A stretch of 64,000 nucleotides of DNA from Mycobacterium conspicuum (GTDB lineage Bacteria; Actinomycetota; Actinomycetes; Mycobacteriales; Mycobacteriaceae). The position numbers were made by a program, and so were the translations under genes. The stretch is taken from assembly GCF_010730195.1 (NCBI RefSeq), contig NZ_AP022613.1:1550001-1614000 (forward strand). Reading direction: 5' to 3'. Shown piece after piece: positions 35,473 to 43,037 of this stretch. Every line of letters begins with the position of its first letter. The stretch's first letter is position 1. The notes beneath the pieces are model-generated. The model was not told the DNA's origin, did no database searches, and was given only the letters and a program-made list of their open reading frames with translations.

Positions 35473-36036
35473 ATGGCTGTCAAGATCAAGCTCACTCGGC
35501 TTGGCAAAATCCGCAATCCCCAGTACCGCATCGCCGTCGCCGACGCGCGCACCCGCCGCGACGGCCGCTCCATCGAGGTCATTGGCCGCTACCACCCCAA
35601 GGAAGAGCCGAGCCTGATCGAGATCGACTCCGAACGCGCGCAGTACTGGCTTTCCGTGGGCGCGCAGCCCACCGAACCGGTGCGCAAGCTGCTGCAGATC
35701 ACCGGCGACTGGCAGAAGTTCAAGGGTCTGCCGGGCGCCGAGGGCCGGCTGAAGGTCAAGCCCGCCAAGCCCAGCAAGCTCGAGCTGTTCAACGCCGCGC
35801 TGGCGGCCGCCGAGGGTGCCCCCACCACCGAGGCCGCGAAGCCGAAGAAGAAGGCGGGCGCCAAGAAGGCCGCGAAGACCGAAGAGGCGACGCCTGAGGC
35901 AGAAGACGCGCACCCCGCGGCCGAAGCGGAGCCCGCCGGCGAGGCCGGCGAGGCCGTGGCTGAGGCCGCCGCCGAGGCGCCGGCCGAGGCGGCGGAGCCG
36001 ACCGAGACAGCCGAGACCGAGTCCGCGGAAAGCTGA
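35473..36036 (+). CDS. rpsP: 30S ribosomal protein S16 with long C-terminal tail
   Basis: S16 (Rv2909c), needed for 30S assembly. The first 85 or so residues are the conserved domain (MAVKIKLTRLGKIRNPQYRI onward). The protein then extends to 187 residues with a Lys-rich patch (KPKKKAGAKKAAKT) and a long Ala/Glu/Pro tail. This is more than twice the E. coli length and somewhat longer than my recollection of the H37Rv protein. ATG 35473 is the only sensible start. It heads the translation operon rpsP-khpA-rimM-trmD. Confidence 0.97.
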   Translation: MAVKIKLTRLGKIRNPQYRIAVADARTRRDGRSIEVIGRYHPKEEPSLIEIDSERAQYWLSVGAQPTEPVRKLLQITGDWQKFKGLPGAEGRLKVKPAKPSKLELFNAALAAAEGAPTTEAAKPKKKAGAKKAAKTEEATPEAEDAHPAAEAEPAGEAGEAVAEAAAEAPAEAAEPTETAETESAES

Positions 36037-36038
36037 CG

Positions 36039-36281
36039 ATGAGCACGGTTGTCGTAGACGCTGTCGAGCATCTGGTGCGGGGAATCGTCGACAACCCCGA
36101 CGATGTCCGGGTGGACATGGTCACCAGCCGGCGCGGGCGCACGGTCGAGGTGCATGTCCATCCCGACGATCTGGGCAAGGTGATCGGTCGCGGGGGACGC
36201 ACCGCGACGGCGTTGCGCACGCTGGTCGCCGGCATCGGCGGCCGCGGCATCCGCGTCGACGTGGTGGACACCGACCAGTAG
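36039..36281 (+). CDS. khpA: KH-domain RNA-binding protein KhpA
   Basis: An 80-residue single KH-domain protein (Rv2908c, formerly UPF0109). The nucleic-acid-binding loop is GRGG in GKVIGRGGRTATALRTLV (about residues 46-63). KhpA with KhpB forms an RNA-binding pair that affects cell division and wall homeostasis in other Gram-positives. Its place between rpsP and rimM, two bases after rpsP, is conserved and suggests a ribosome- or small-RNA-linked role. Confidence 0.94.
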   Translation: MSTVVVDAVEHLVRGIVDNPDDVRVDMVTSRRGRTVEVHVHPDDLGKVIGRGGRTATALRTLVAGIGGRGIRVDVVDTDQ

Positions 36282-36295
36282 CTCATGGAGCTGCC

Positions 36296-36820
36296 TTGGA
36301 GCTGACAGTCGGGCGCGTGGTCAAAGCGCACGGCGTCAGCGGCGAGGTCGTGGTCGAAATCCGCACCGACGATCCCGGGGAACGGTTCGCGCCGGGTACT
36401 ACGTTGCGCGCCAAGCGATCCCGTGACGGTGGCGGTGAAGAGCGCCGCTATGTCGTCGAGGGCGCGCGCGAGCACAGTGGACGGCTGCTGGTGCGGTTAG
36501 CCGGAGTGGCCGACCGCGACGCGGCCGACGCGCTGCGCGGCAGCCTGTTCGTCATCGATTCCGACGACCTGCCGCCCATCGACGAGCCGGATACCTACTA
36601 CGACCACCAACTGGAGGGCCTTCGGGTCCGGACCGTCACGGGGACCGACGTCGGCGTCGTCGCCGAGGTGCTGCACACCGCGGCCGGTGAACTGTTGGCG
36701 GTCAAGGGCGATTCCGGGGAAGTCTTGGTGCCGTTCGTCGGTGCGATCGTCACGTCGGTCTCGCTCGACGACGGGACCGTCTTGATCGACCCGCCCGACG
36801 GCCTGCTGGATTTGACGTGA
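36296..36820 (+). CDS. rimM: Ribosome maturation factor RimM
   Basis: RimM (Rv2907c, 174 residues) binds S19 and helps mature the 30S head. The N-terminal domain starts ELTVGRVVKAHGVSGEVVVE, and the C-terminal PRC-barrel has YYDHQLEGLRVRTVTG and VKGDSGEVLVPFV. The start is TTG 36296, the only in-frame start before the conserved VGRV segment; the nearby ATG at 36285 is in another frame and stops after six codons. The stop overlaps the trmD region. The gene is 14 bases after khpA. Confidence 0.95.
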   Translation: MELTVGRVVKAHGVSGEVVVEIRTDDPGERFAPGTTLRAKRSRDGGGEERRYVVEGAREHSGRLLVRLAGVADRDAADALRGSLFVIDSDDLPPIDEPDTYYDHQLEGLRVRTVTGTDVGVVAEVLHTAAGELLAVKGDSGEVLVPFVGAIVTSVSLDDGTVLIDPPDGLLDLT

Positions 36821-36825
36821 CGCCC

Positions 36826-37527
36826 ATGAGGGTCGACGTCGTCACCATCTTTCCGTCCTACCTGGACCCGCTGCGACAATCATTGCCGGGAAAGGCGATT
36901 GAGTCCGGTCTGGTCGACCTGCGCGTGCACGACCTGCGCCGTTGGACGCATGACGTGCATCGCTCGGTGGACGACGCTCCATACGGCGGCGGTCCGGGAA
37001 TGGTGATGCGGGCGCCGGTGTGGGGCGACGCACTCGATGAAATCTGTTCGGGCGAAACGTTGTTGGTCGTCCCCACCCCCGCCGGCGCGCTGTTCACCCA
37101 GGCGACCGCGCAGCGCTGGAGCGCCGAGGCGCACCTGGTGTTCGCCTGCGGGCGTTACGAAGGCATCGACCAGCGGGTGATCGACGACGCCGCCCGGCGG
37201 ATGCGGGTCGAAGAGGTCTCGATCGGAGACTACGTGTTGCCCGGCGGCGAGGCCGCGGCCGTGGTGATGATCGAGGCCGTGCTGCGCCTGGTGGCGGGGT
37301 TCCTCGGCAATCCCGCGTCGCTGCAAGAGGATTCGCACTCGCCGGGCCTGGACGGGCTGTTGGAAGGGCCCAGCTACACCCGGCCGCCGAGCTGGCGCGG
37401 ACTGGACGTCCCGGAAGTCCTGCTGTCCGGCGACCATGCCCGCATCGCGGCCTGGCGCCGCGAGGTCTCGCTGCAGCGCACCCGGGAACGCCGCCCCGAC
37501 CTACGTCAGGACGCCGACAGGGACTAG
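36826..37527 (+). CDS. trmD: tRNA (guanine37-N1)-methyltransferase
   Basis: TrmD (Rv2906c) methylates N1 of G37 next to the tRNA anticodon and prevents +1 frameshifting. The 233-residue protein has the SPOUT trefoil knot with CGRYEGIDQRVIDDAARR (about residues 108-125) and EVSIGDYVLPGGEAAAVVMIEA (about 130-151). N-terminal VDVVTIFPSYLDPLRQS is typical. ATG 36826 is preferred; a GTG at 36817 overlapping the rimM stop would add three residues and is possible. It ends the rpsP operon and is followed by a stem-loop. Confidence 0.96.
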   Translation: MRVDVVTIFPSYLDPLRQSLPGKAIESGLVDLRVHDLRRWTHDVHRSVDDAPYGGGPGMVMRAPVWGDALDEICSGETLLVVPTPAGALFTQATAQRWSAEAHLVFACGRYEGIDQRVIDDAARRMRVEEVSIGDYVLPGGEAAAVVMIEAVLRLVAGFLGNPASLQEDSHSPGLDGLLEGPSYTRPPSWRGLDVPEVLLSGDHARIAAWRREVSLQRTRERRPDLRQDADRD

Positions 37528-37538
37528 GACTGCCCCGT

Positions 37539-37596
37539 CGAGCGTGCGCAGTTGCACACCCGCGACGGCGTGTCGCTGCACAGACGCGCACGCTCG
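37539..37596. terminator. Bidirectional stem-loop between trmD and lppW
   Basis: CGAGCGTGCGC (37539-37549) pairs perfectly with GCGCACGCTCG (37586-37596). The 36-base interior itself folds (CGAC/GTCG around 37563-37575). It lies between convergent trmD and lppW, so it can end both transcripts. CGAGCGTGCG-type palindromes of this kind recur between mycobacterial genes, so it may also be a dispersed repeat. Confidence 0.65.
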
Positions 37597-37620
37597 CGGC
37601 TAGTTAATTACGCGCGCGGG

Positions 37621-38580
37621 TTAGATGCGGCCGTTGGGGAATATCGTCTTGACGGCCTGGGTGATGGTGGCTCGCGCGGTCGCGTCGTCGGAGGGCTGCA
37701 GCGACTCGATCACCATGATGTAGCGCCGGTCCGCGCCGATCACGCCGGTGGACAGATGCATCCAGTCGGCGCCGATGCAACACATCCAGCCCTGCTTGAC
37801 CGCGACCGGTTCGGCGTACAGGCCGTCGGGGATCCCGAACCGCTGGGGATAGCCGTCGTTGCCGTTGGGCGTCGACTGGGCCAGATCGTTGATGATCATC
37901 CTGGCCCGCTCCGGCGGAAGCCCGCCGGCCCCGTCGAGCAGCTTTTCGTAGTAGCGCACCAAGTCGCCCGCCGTGCTGATGGTGTTCCACCAGCGCCCGT
38001 CGCCGGGCGGTGTGGTCGCCGCCAGGCCATACCGGTTCGCGACCTGGCTGACGATGACGTCGCCGCCGTTCTGCCCCCAGAATTTTTCGGCGGCGCCGTC
38101 GTCGGAGGCCTGCAGCATGATGTCCATCGCCTGACGGTCTTCCGGCGACAGCGTGGTCTTGCCCGCGGATTCGGCCGCCAGCAGATCGTCGGCGATGAAC
38201 AGCTTGGCCACCGACGCGATGCCGGGAATCGGGGCGTCGCCATTGGAGACCAGCTGATGGGTGAACCGATCGAGCACCGCCACCGAAAGGTTGGCGCCGG
38301 CGGCGGCGGCCTGATCGCTGGCCTGCTGGATGCGTGCCTGCACGCCGCTAAGACCGGAGTAACCGAGAGTCGGCGGCCGCTCGGCCATTGCGGGCGGGGC
38401 GCCGGCCTGCAGCAGCATGTCGGCCAGCTTCGGTTGCGGCTGCACTGAGCCCGGCGCGCTGTACGTGGGCTTGGCCGCCTTGTTCAGCGCTGTCGACTCG
38501 AGGATCGCCTGGTCACATCCCGCCAGCACGAGCGTCACCACCGCCATGGCGCTGAGCAGTGCGAGCGGCCGTGGGTGCAT
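37621..38580 (-). CDS. lppW: Beta-lactamase-fold lipoprotein LppW
   Basis: A 319-residue exported lipoprotein (Rv2905). The lipobox is VLAGC at about residues 18-22, so Cys22 would be lipidated. The rest is a serine beta-lactamase/PBP-like fold with an SxxK motif SVAK (about residue 128) and ASDDGAAEKFW near 158 in place of SDN. A KTG box is replaced by KQGW (about 257), so catalytic activity is uncertain. It faces the cell envelope. The gene is convergent with trmD and divergent from rplS. Confidence 0.9.
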   Translation of the reverse strand: MHPRPLALLSAMAVVTLVLAGCDQAILESTALNKAAKPTYSAPGSVQPQPKLADMLLQAGAPPAMAERPPTLGYSGLSGVQARIQQASDQAAAAGANLSVAVLDRFTHQLVSNGDAPIPGIASVAKLFIADDLLAAESAGKTTLSPEDRQAMDIMLQASDDGAAEKFWGQNGGDVIVSQVANRYGLAATTPPGDGRWWNTISTAGDLVRYYEKLLDGAGGLPPERARMIINDLAQSTPNGNDGYPQRFGIPDGLYAEPVAVKQGWMCCIGADWMHLSTGVIGADRRYIMVIESLQPSDDATARATITQAVKTIFPNGRI

Positions 38581-38742
38581 CGTTTTCTCTTGCTCCTCCA
38601 GCTCGGGTGGCTATGCGGCTGCTGTGGCGTCCTCCGGTGTCCGACAGGCGCATTTTGCCCCAGTAATGTGTACCACTCACCAGCGCGCACGGCGGCTCAT
38701 GAATCGCGGCGTTTACATGTGATTTTCAAAGCGAGCGGGGCG

Positions 38743-38787
38743 TCTGGCACAATTGACCAGTTGTCTCGCGCGCTCACTGCTGCGCGA
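38743..38787 (+). promoter_or_regulatory. rplS promoter-like motif and leader hairpin
   Basis: TCTGGCACAAT (38743-38753) repeats exactly the 11-mer upstream of rpsP. A hairpin TCGCGC (38766-38771) / GCGCGA (38782-38787) follows in the presumed leader. AAGGAAG at about 38809 is the rplS ribosome-binding site. The remaining part of the 242-base gap to lppW holds no gene. Confidence 0.45.
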
Positions 38788-38822
38788 AGAAGCCCGAACA
38801 CCCCAAGGAAGTGTCTTAGCTC

Positions 38823-39164
38823 ATGAACAGGCTGGACTTCGTCGACCAGACGTCGCTGCGCGACGATATCCCGGCCTTCGGCCCGGGCGACACCATCAAC
38901 GTGCACGTCAAGGTCATCGAGGGCGCCAAGGAACGTATCCAGGTGTTCAAGGGTGTCGTGATTCGCCGGCAGGGCGGCGGCATCCGGGAGACCTTCACCG
39001 TGCGCAAGGAGAGCTACGGCGTCGGCGTCGAGCGGACCTTTCCGGTGCATTCGCCCAACATCGACCACATCGAGGTCGTGACGCGCGGCGATGTTCGTCG
39101 CGCCAAGCTGTACTATCTGCGCGAACTGCGTGGCAAGAAGGCCAAGATCAAGGAGAAGCGCTGA
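38823..39164 (+). CDS. rplS: 50S ribosomal protein L19
   Basis: L19 (Rv2904c, 113 residues) sits at the 30S-50S interface. The conserved segments FGPGDTINVHVKVIEG, FKGVVIRRQGGGIRETFTVRK and the C-terminal KLYYLRELRGKKAKIKE are intact. The ATG at 38823 is well placed behind AAGGAAG. It leads the run rplS-lepB-rnhB-DUF2469. Confidence 0.98.
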   Translation: MNRLDFVDQTSLRDDIPAFGPGDTINVHVKVIEGAKERIQVFKGVVIRRQGGGIRETFTVRKESYGVGVERTFPVHSPNIDHIEVVTRGDVRRAKLYYLRELRGKKAKIKEKR

Positions 39165-39208
39165 CCGGTGCGCTCGGGTGGTTTCCGGGTGCTGGCTAGT
39201 GTGATGTC

Positions 39209-40039
39209 GTGACCGAAACCACCGACTCGTCACCTGAGCCTCAGCCCGACGGCGAAACCGAAGCGGCCCCGGAGGGCCCGCCGCCCGGTGCGGCCGACGA
39301 GCCCAAGAAGCGGTCAACGCTCCGGGAACTCGCGCTTTTGGCGGTCATCGCCGTGGTGCTCTACTACGTCATGTTGACGTTCGTGGCGCGTCCGTACCTG
39401 ATCCCGTCGGAATCGATGGAGCCCACGCTGCACGGGTGCGCGGGCTGCGTCGGTGACCGCATCATGGTCGACAAGCTCACCTACCGCTTCGGGTCCCCGC
39501 AGCCGGGTGACGTCATCGTCTTCAAGGGGCCGCCGAACTGGAACTACGGCTACAAGTCGATCCGTTCGCACAACACCGCGCTGCGCTGGGTGCAGAACGC
39601 GCTGTCGTTCATCGGGTTCGTGCCCCCCGACGAGAACGACCTGGTGAAGCGGGTCATCGCGGTGGGTGGGCAGACGGTGCAGTGCCGGGCGGACACCGGG
39701 CTGACCGTCAACGGCAAGCCGCTGAAGGAGCCGTTCCTCAACTCCGCCACCATGATGGCCGACCCGGCGGTGTACCCGTGCCTGGGCAGCGAGTTCGGGC
39801 CGGTCACCGTCCCGCAGGGGCGGCTGTGGGTGATGGGCGACAACCGGACGCATTCGGCGGACTCGCGGGCGCATTGCAACAGCACCCCGGCCGATGCGGT
39901 CAAGGGGATTCTGTGCACCGGGGACCCGGCGGCGGGCACCGTGCCGGTGTCCAATGTCATCGGCAAGGCGAGGTTCATCGTCTGGCCGCCGTCGCGATGG
40001 GGTGGCGTGGGTTCGGTGAACCCACAGCAGGGTCGCTAG
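39209..40039 (+). CDS. lepB: Signal peptidase I
   Basis: LepB (Rv2903c) cleaves signal peptides of Sec and Tat exports on the outer membrane face. The 276-residue protein has an acidic, Pro-rich cytosolic lead (1-45) and one membrane helix (LALLAVIAVVLYYVMLTFVA, about 49-68). Box B follows with catalytic Ser in LIPSESMEPTL (about residue 76), catalytic Lys in VKRVIAVGG (about 150), and the GDNRTHSADSR box near 211. The start is GTG 39209. The single helix differs from the two-helix E. coli enzyme. Confidence 0.96.
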   Translation: MTETTDSSPEPQPDGETEAAPEGPPPGAADEPKKRSTLRELALLAVIAVVLYYVMLTFVARPYLIPSESMEPTLHGCAGCVGDRIMVDKLTYRFGSPQPGDVIVFKGPPNWNYGYKSIRSHNTALRWVQNALSFIGFVPPDENDLVKRVIAVGGQTVQCRADTGLTVNGKPLKEPFLNSATMMADPAVYPCLGSEFGPVTVPQGRLWVMGDNRTHSADSRAHCNSTPADAVKGILCTGDPAAGTVPVSNVIGKARFIVWPPSRWGGVGSVNPQQGR

Positions 40040-40041
40040 CC

Positions 40042-40761
40042 GTGGCCACCACGTGGCCGCCGCGGACCGTGATCCGCAAAGCTTCGGGATTGCGGACCCT
40101 GGAGTCCGCACTGCACCGCAGCGGTCTCGGACCGGTGGCCGGCGTGGACGAGGTGGGCCGCGGCGCCTGCGCCGGGCCCCTGGTGGTGGCGGCCTGTGTG
40201 CTCGGGCCGGGGAGGCTGGAAAGCCTTGCAGCGCTTGATGATTCGAAGAAGCTTACGGAGAAGGTCCGGGAGAAGCTGTTCCCGCTGATCTGCCGCTACG
40301 CGCTGGCCTACCACGTGGTGTTCATCCCGTCGGTCGAGGTGGACCGGCGCGGCGTGCACGTGGCCAACATCGAGGGCATGCGTCGCGCCGTGGCCGGCCT
40401 GTCGGTGCGGCCGGGCTATGTGCTCAGCGACGGGTTTCGGGTGCCCGGGCTGACGGTGCCGTCGCTGCCGGTGGTCGGCGGCGACGCGGCGGCCGCCTGC
40501 ATTGCCGCGGCCAGTGTGCTGGCCAAGGTGAGCCGGGACCGTTTCATGGTCGCGATGGACGCCGACCACCCGGGCTACGGCTTCGCCGAACACAAGGGAT
40601 ACAGCACGCCCGCGCACAGCCTGGCGCTGACCCGGCTGGGTCCGTGCCCGGAGCACCGGTATTCGTTCATCAACGTCCGGCGGGTGGCGAACGGGTCGAA
40701 CACCCGGCTGGTGGCCGAATGCCTTCCCGACCCTCCGGACGAGCATGGCGAATACCGTTGA
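40042..40761 (+). CDS. rnhB: Ribonuclease HII
   Basis: RNase HII (Rv2902c, 239 residues) removes RNA from RNA-DNA hybrids, including single misincorporated ribonucleotides. The catalytic opening GVDEVGRGACAGPLV (about residues 34-48) supplies Asp and Glu. A further acidic site is in LSDGFRV, and the conserved ASVLAKVSRDRFM with HPGYGFAEHKGY follow. The start is GTG 40042, two bases after lepB. Nothing is missing. Confidence 0.96.
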   Translation: MATTWPPRTVIRKASGLRTLESALHRSGLGPVAGVDEVGRGACAGPLVVAACVLGPGRLESLAALDDSKKLTEKVREKLFPLICRYALAYHVVFIPSVEVDRRGVHVANIEGMRRAVAGLSVRPGYVLSDGFRVPGLTVPSLPVVGGDAAAACIAAASVLAKVSRDRFMVAMDADHPGYGFAEHKGYSTPAHSLALTRLGPCPEHRYSFINVRRVANGSNTRLVAECLPDPPDEHGEYR

Positions 40762-40821
40762 GGAAAGATGAGATCAGTTCCCACTGGCAGGGAGAAGGAC
40801 GTCTGAGCAGATGAGTGCCCC

Positions 40822-41127
40822 ATGAGTGCTGAAGATCTCGAAAAGTATGAAACCGAGATGGAGCTCTCGCTGTACCGCGAATACAAGGACATCGTCGGCC
40901 AGTTCAGCTACGTCGTGGAAACCGAGCGGCGCTTCTACCTGGCCAACAGCGTGGAGATGGTGCCCCGCAACGCCGACGGCGAAGTCTATTTCGAGTTGCG
41001 CTTGTCCGACGCCTGGGTGTGGGACATGTACCGGCCGGCACGGTTCGTCAAGCAGGTGCGGGTGGTCACCTTCAAGGACGTCAACATCGAGGAAGTCGAG
41101 AAGCCCGAGCTGCGGCTGCCCGAATAG
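40822..41127 (+). CDS. DUF2469 protein (Rv2901c)
   Basis: A 101-residue, strongly conserved actinobacterial protein of unknown function (DUF2469). It begins MSAEDLEKYETEMELSLYRE and is acidic overall, with a conserved YVVETERRFYLANSVEMVPR segment and LSDAWVWDMYRPARFVKQVRVV. No catalytic motif is visible. It follows rnhB by 60 bases, with AGGGAGAAGGA nearby as possible ribosome-binding sequence. Co-occurrence with rnhB and yraN across actinobacteria hints at nucleic-acid metabolism, but that is inference. Confidence 0.9.
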   Translation: MSAEDLEKYETEMELSLYREYKDIVGQFSYVVETERRFYLANSVEMVPRNADGEVYFELRLSDAWVWDMYRPARFVKQVRVVTFKDVNIEEVEKPELRLPE

Positions 41128-41130
41128 CCG

Positions 41131-41928
41131 CTATGCCGTCGGCTCGGAGGGCAGGCGGCCGCGGTGATCGATGACGAGCCGCGCCACGTCGGCGAGCTTG
41201 ATGTTGAAGCTCTGGGAGTGGCGTCGCAGCAGGTCAAACGCCTCCTGCTCGCTTAAATCGTGCAGGGTCATCAACATGCCGACCGCCTTGCCGATCTCGC
41301 GATTGCTGACCAGTCCCCGCCGCAGGCTGGAGGCGTCTTCGCCCTTGGCGATCGCGTTGATGGCCACGCTCGCGAACGAGGCGAGCACCGCCGCCCGTCC
41401 GGCGGCCTCGGCGTCGAATACGCCCGCGGTCTCGCTGAACAGGTTGAGCGTGGCGCCCTTGCGTTTGTCGACCAGGATGCGAAATCCCATGGCGCCGCGC
41501 ACCGGAGTCTCGGCGAGCAGCGCGGCCGCCAGTTTGGGCCACTGCGACGGCGTGGTCAGGTCCGGTTCGATCTGCGGGGCTTCCTCTTCGATGGCGTCGA
41601 TGCAGGGTCCGTCGCCGGCGCGCCGTTCCAGGTCGTCGACATGCTGCGCGAGCCGGGAGCTCGCGCCCGCGGTGGCATAGCTGCCGTCGCTCTTCCGGAT
41701 CAGCAGGCTGGCGTGGTCACAGCCCGGGACGATCATGGTGGCCGCCACGCAGATGGCGGAGTACATCTCGCCGGCGTCGGAGCCCTGGTAGATGATCTCG
41801 GCCAGGGCAGAGAAAACCGTCCCGGGGTCCGCTGTCATGCCGCCCGGTGGTGTCATCTCTGCCTCGGCGTTCGGTTCATCGGCCAAGTCTTCCCCAGTGT
41901 TTGCTTTTCGCTGTTTGCCGAGCTTCAC
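41131..41928 (-). CDS. GAF-ANTAR domain regulator
   Basis: A 265-residue protein with an N-terminal GAF sensor domain (about residues 35-185, including DGPCIDAIEEEAPQIEPDL) and a C-terminal ANTAR RNA-binding domain (about 205-258: SNREIGKAVGMLMTLHDLSE then AFDLLRRHSQSFNIKLADVA). ANTAR proteins prevent termination by binding paired hexaloop hairpins in target leaders. No histidine kinase is adjacent, and the signal is unknown. It is convergent with the DUF2469 gene (3-base gap). It stands where I recall fdhF in H37Rv. Confidence 0.88.
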   Translation of the reverse strand: MKLGKQRKANTGEDLADEPNAEAEMTPPGGMTADPGTVFSALAEIIYQGSDAGEMYSAICVAATMIVPGCDHASLLIRKSDGSYATAGASSRLAQHVDDLERRAGDGPCIDAIEEEAPQIEPDLTTPSQWPKLAAALLAETPVRGAMGFRILVDKRKGATLNLFSETAGVFDAEAAGRAAVLASFASVAINAIAKGEDASSLRRGLVSNREIGKAVGMLMTLHDLSEQEAFDLLRRHSQSFNIKLADVARLVIDHRGRLPSEPTA

Positions 41929-41978
41929 ACATTGGCTCGTCCTTGGATAGCCGTGCCGGCTGCCTTCACACCGTTCGG

Positions 41979-41994
41979 CGGCCGAAATCGGCCG
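41979..41994. repeat. 16-bp palindrome before the epimerase gene
   Basis: CGGCCGA-AA-TCGGCCG is a near-perfect palindrome with seven-base arms, in the 104-base divergent gap between the ANTAR gene and the epimerase gene. It could be an operator; it could also be the stem of an ANTAR target hairpin, although the loop is too short for that. Confidence 0.4.
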
Positions 41995-42032
41995 GTGTTT
42001 GGCTTACCTGGCTGGTGGGAAAGCCAAAGCGA

Positions 42033-43012
42033 ATGGGAATCACTGTCGCCGTCACGGGGCCGACCGGGGAGATCGGCGTCTCGGCGATGACGGCGCTCGA
42101 GCGCGAACCCGCGGTGGACAAGATCGTCGCGATGGCGCGCCGGCCGTTCGAGCCGTCGACACGGGGATGGGTGAAGACCCGCTACCAGCAGGGCGACATT
42201 CTGGACCGCGACGCGGTCGACGCATTGGTCGGCCAGGCCGACGTGGTGGTCCACTTGGCTTTCATCATCATGGGTTCGCGGGACGAGAGCGCGAAAGTCA
42301 ACCTGCAGGGCACCCGTAACGTGTTCGAGGCCACGGTCGCCGCTGCGCGGCCGCGGCGGCTGGTCTACACGTCGTCGGTGGCGGCCTACGGCTACCACTC
42401 CGACAATCCCGTGCCGCTCACCGAGGACGTGCCGACGCGTGGATCCGCCGAGCACTATTACTCCGAGCAGAGGCGGCGTGCGAGGCCGCACTCGCGGAGA
42501 TCACCAAGGGTTCGTCGTTGGAGGTCTTCGTGCTGCGGCCGTGCGTGGTCGCGGGGCCCAAGGCCCACGCGCTGGCGGACGCGATGCCGTGGAAGCGGCT
42601 GCCTGGCCCGGTGCGGGCGGTCGCCAGGGCGGTGCCGCTGCTCAAGCCGGTCGTGCCGGACCCGGGCTTTCCGCTGCAACTGGTGCACCACGATGACGTC
42701 GCGACCGCGATCGCGCTGGCGGCCACCGCCCCGGTGCCGCCCGGCGCGTACAACATCGCCGCTGGCGGCGAAGTGACGATCACGGACGTGGCCAATGCGC
42801 TGGGCGGCCGCGGGGTACGGGTTCCGGCGAGCGCCGCGTCGGCGGCGTCCGCGGCGATCTCCCATCTGCCGTTTGTTCCTTCGCTCGTCGAATGGCTGCA
42901 TGTGGCGAGGACGTCGGTGGTGATGGACACTCGCAAAGCGCAACGGGAACTGGGCTGGCACCCCACACATTCGTCGGCCGAGACCCTGGCGGCGTTGGCC
43001 CAAGCGGTGTGA
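42033..43012 (+). pseudogene. NAD-dependent epimerase/dehydratase, frameshifted
   Basis: The first frame (ATG 42033) encodes an SDR-type epimerase: GPTGEIG nucleotide motif near residue 7, then LVYTSSVAAYGY and a Tyr-containing YYSEQ near residue 145. At about 42471 it shifts frame. The continuation (AACEAALAEITKGSSLEVFV, then RPCVVAGPKAH up to the stop at 43012) is in the next frame. Restoring a single A in CAGAGGCGG would rejoin them as EQKAACEAA, so a one-base deletion is the simplest explanation. The whole length (about 326 residues) would be normal. It is either a recent pseudogene or a sequencing error. Confidence 0.8.
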
Positions 43013-43037
43013 GACACCGCTAAGCCACAATTGACCG

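Noticed and set aside
41847..42032. In-frame upstream extension of the epimerase gene
   Set aside because: It overlaps the ANTAR gene and lacks family similarity; ATG 42033 gives the nucleotide-binding start.
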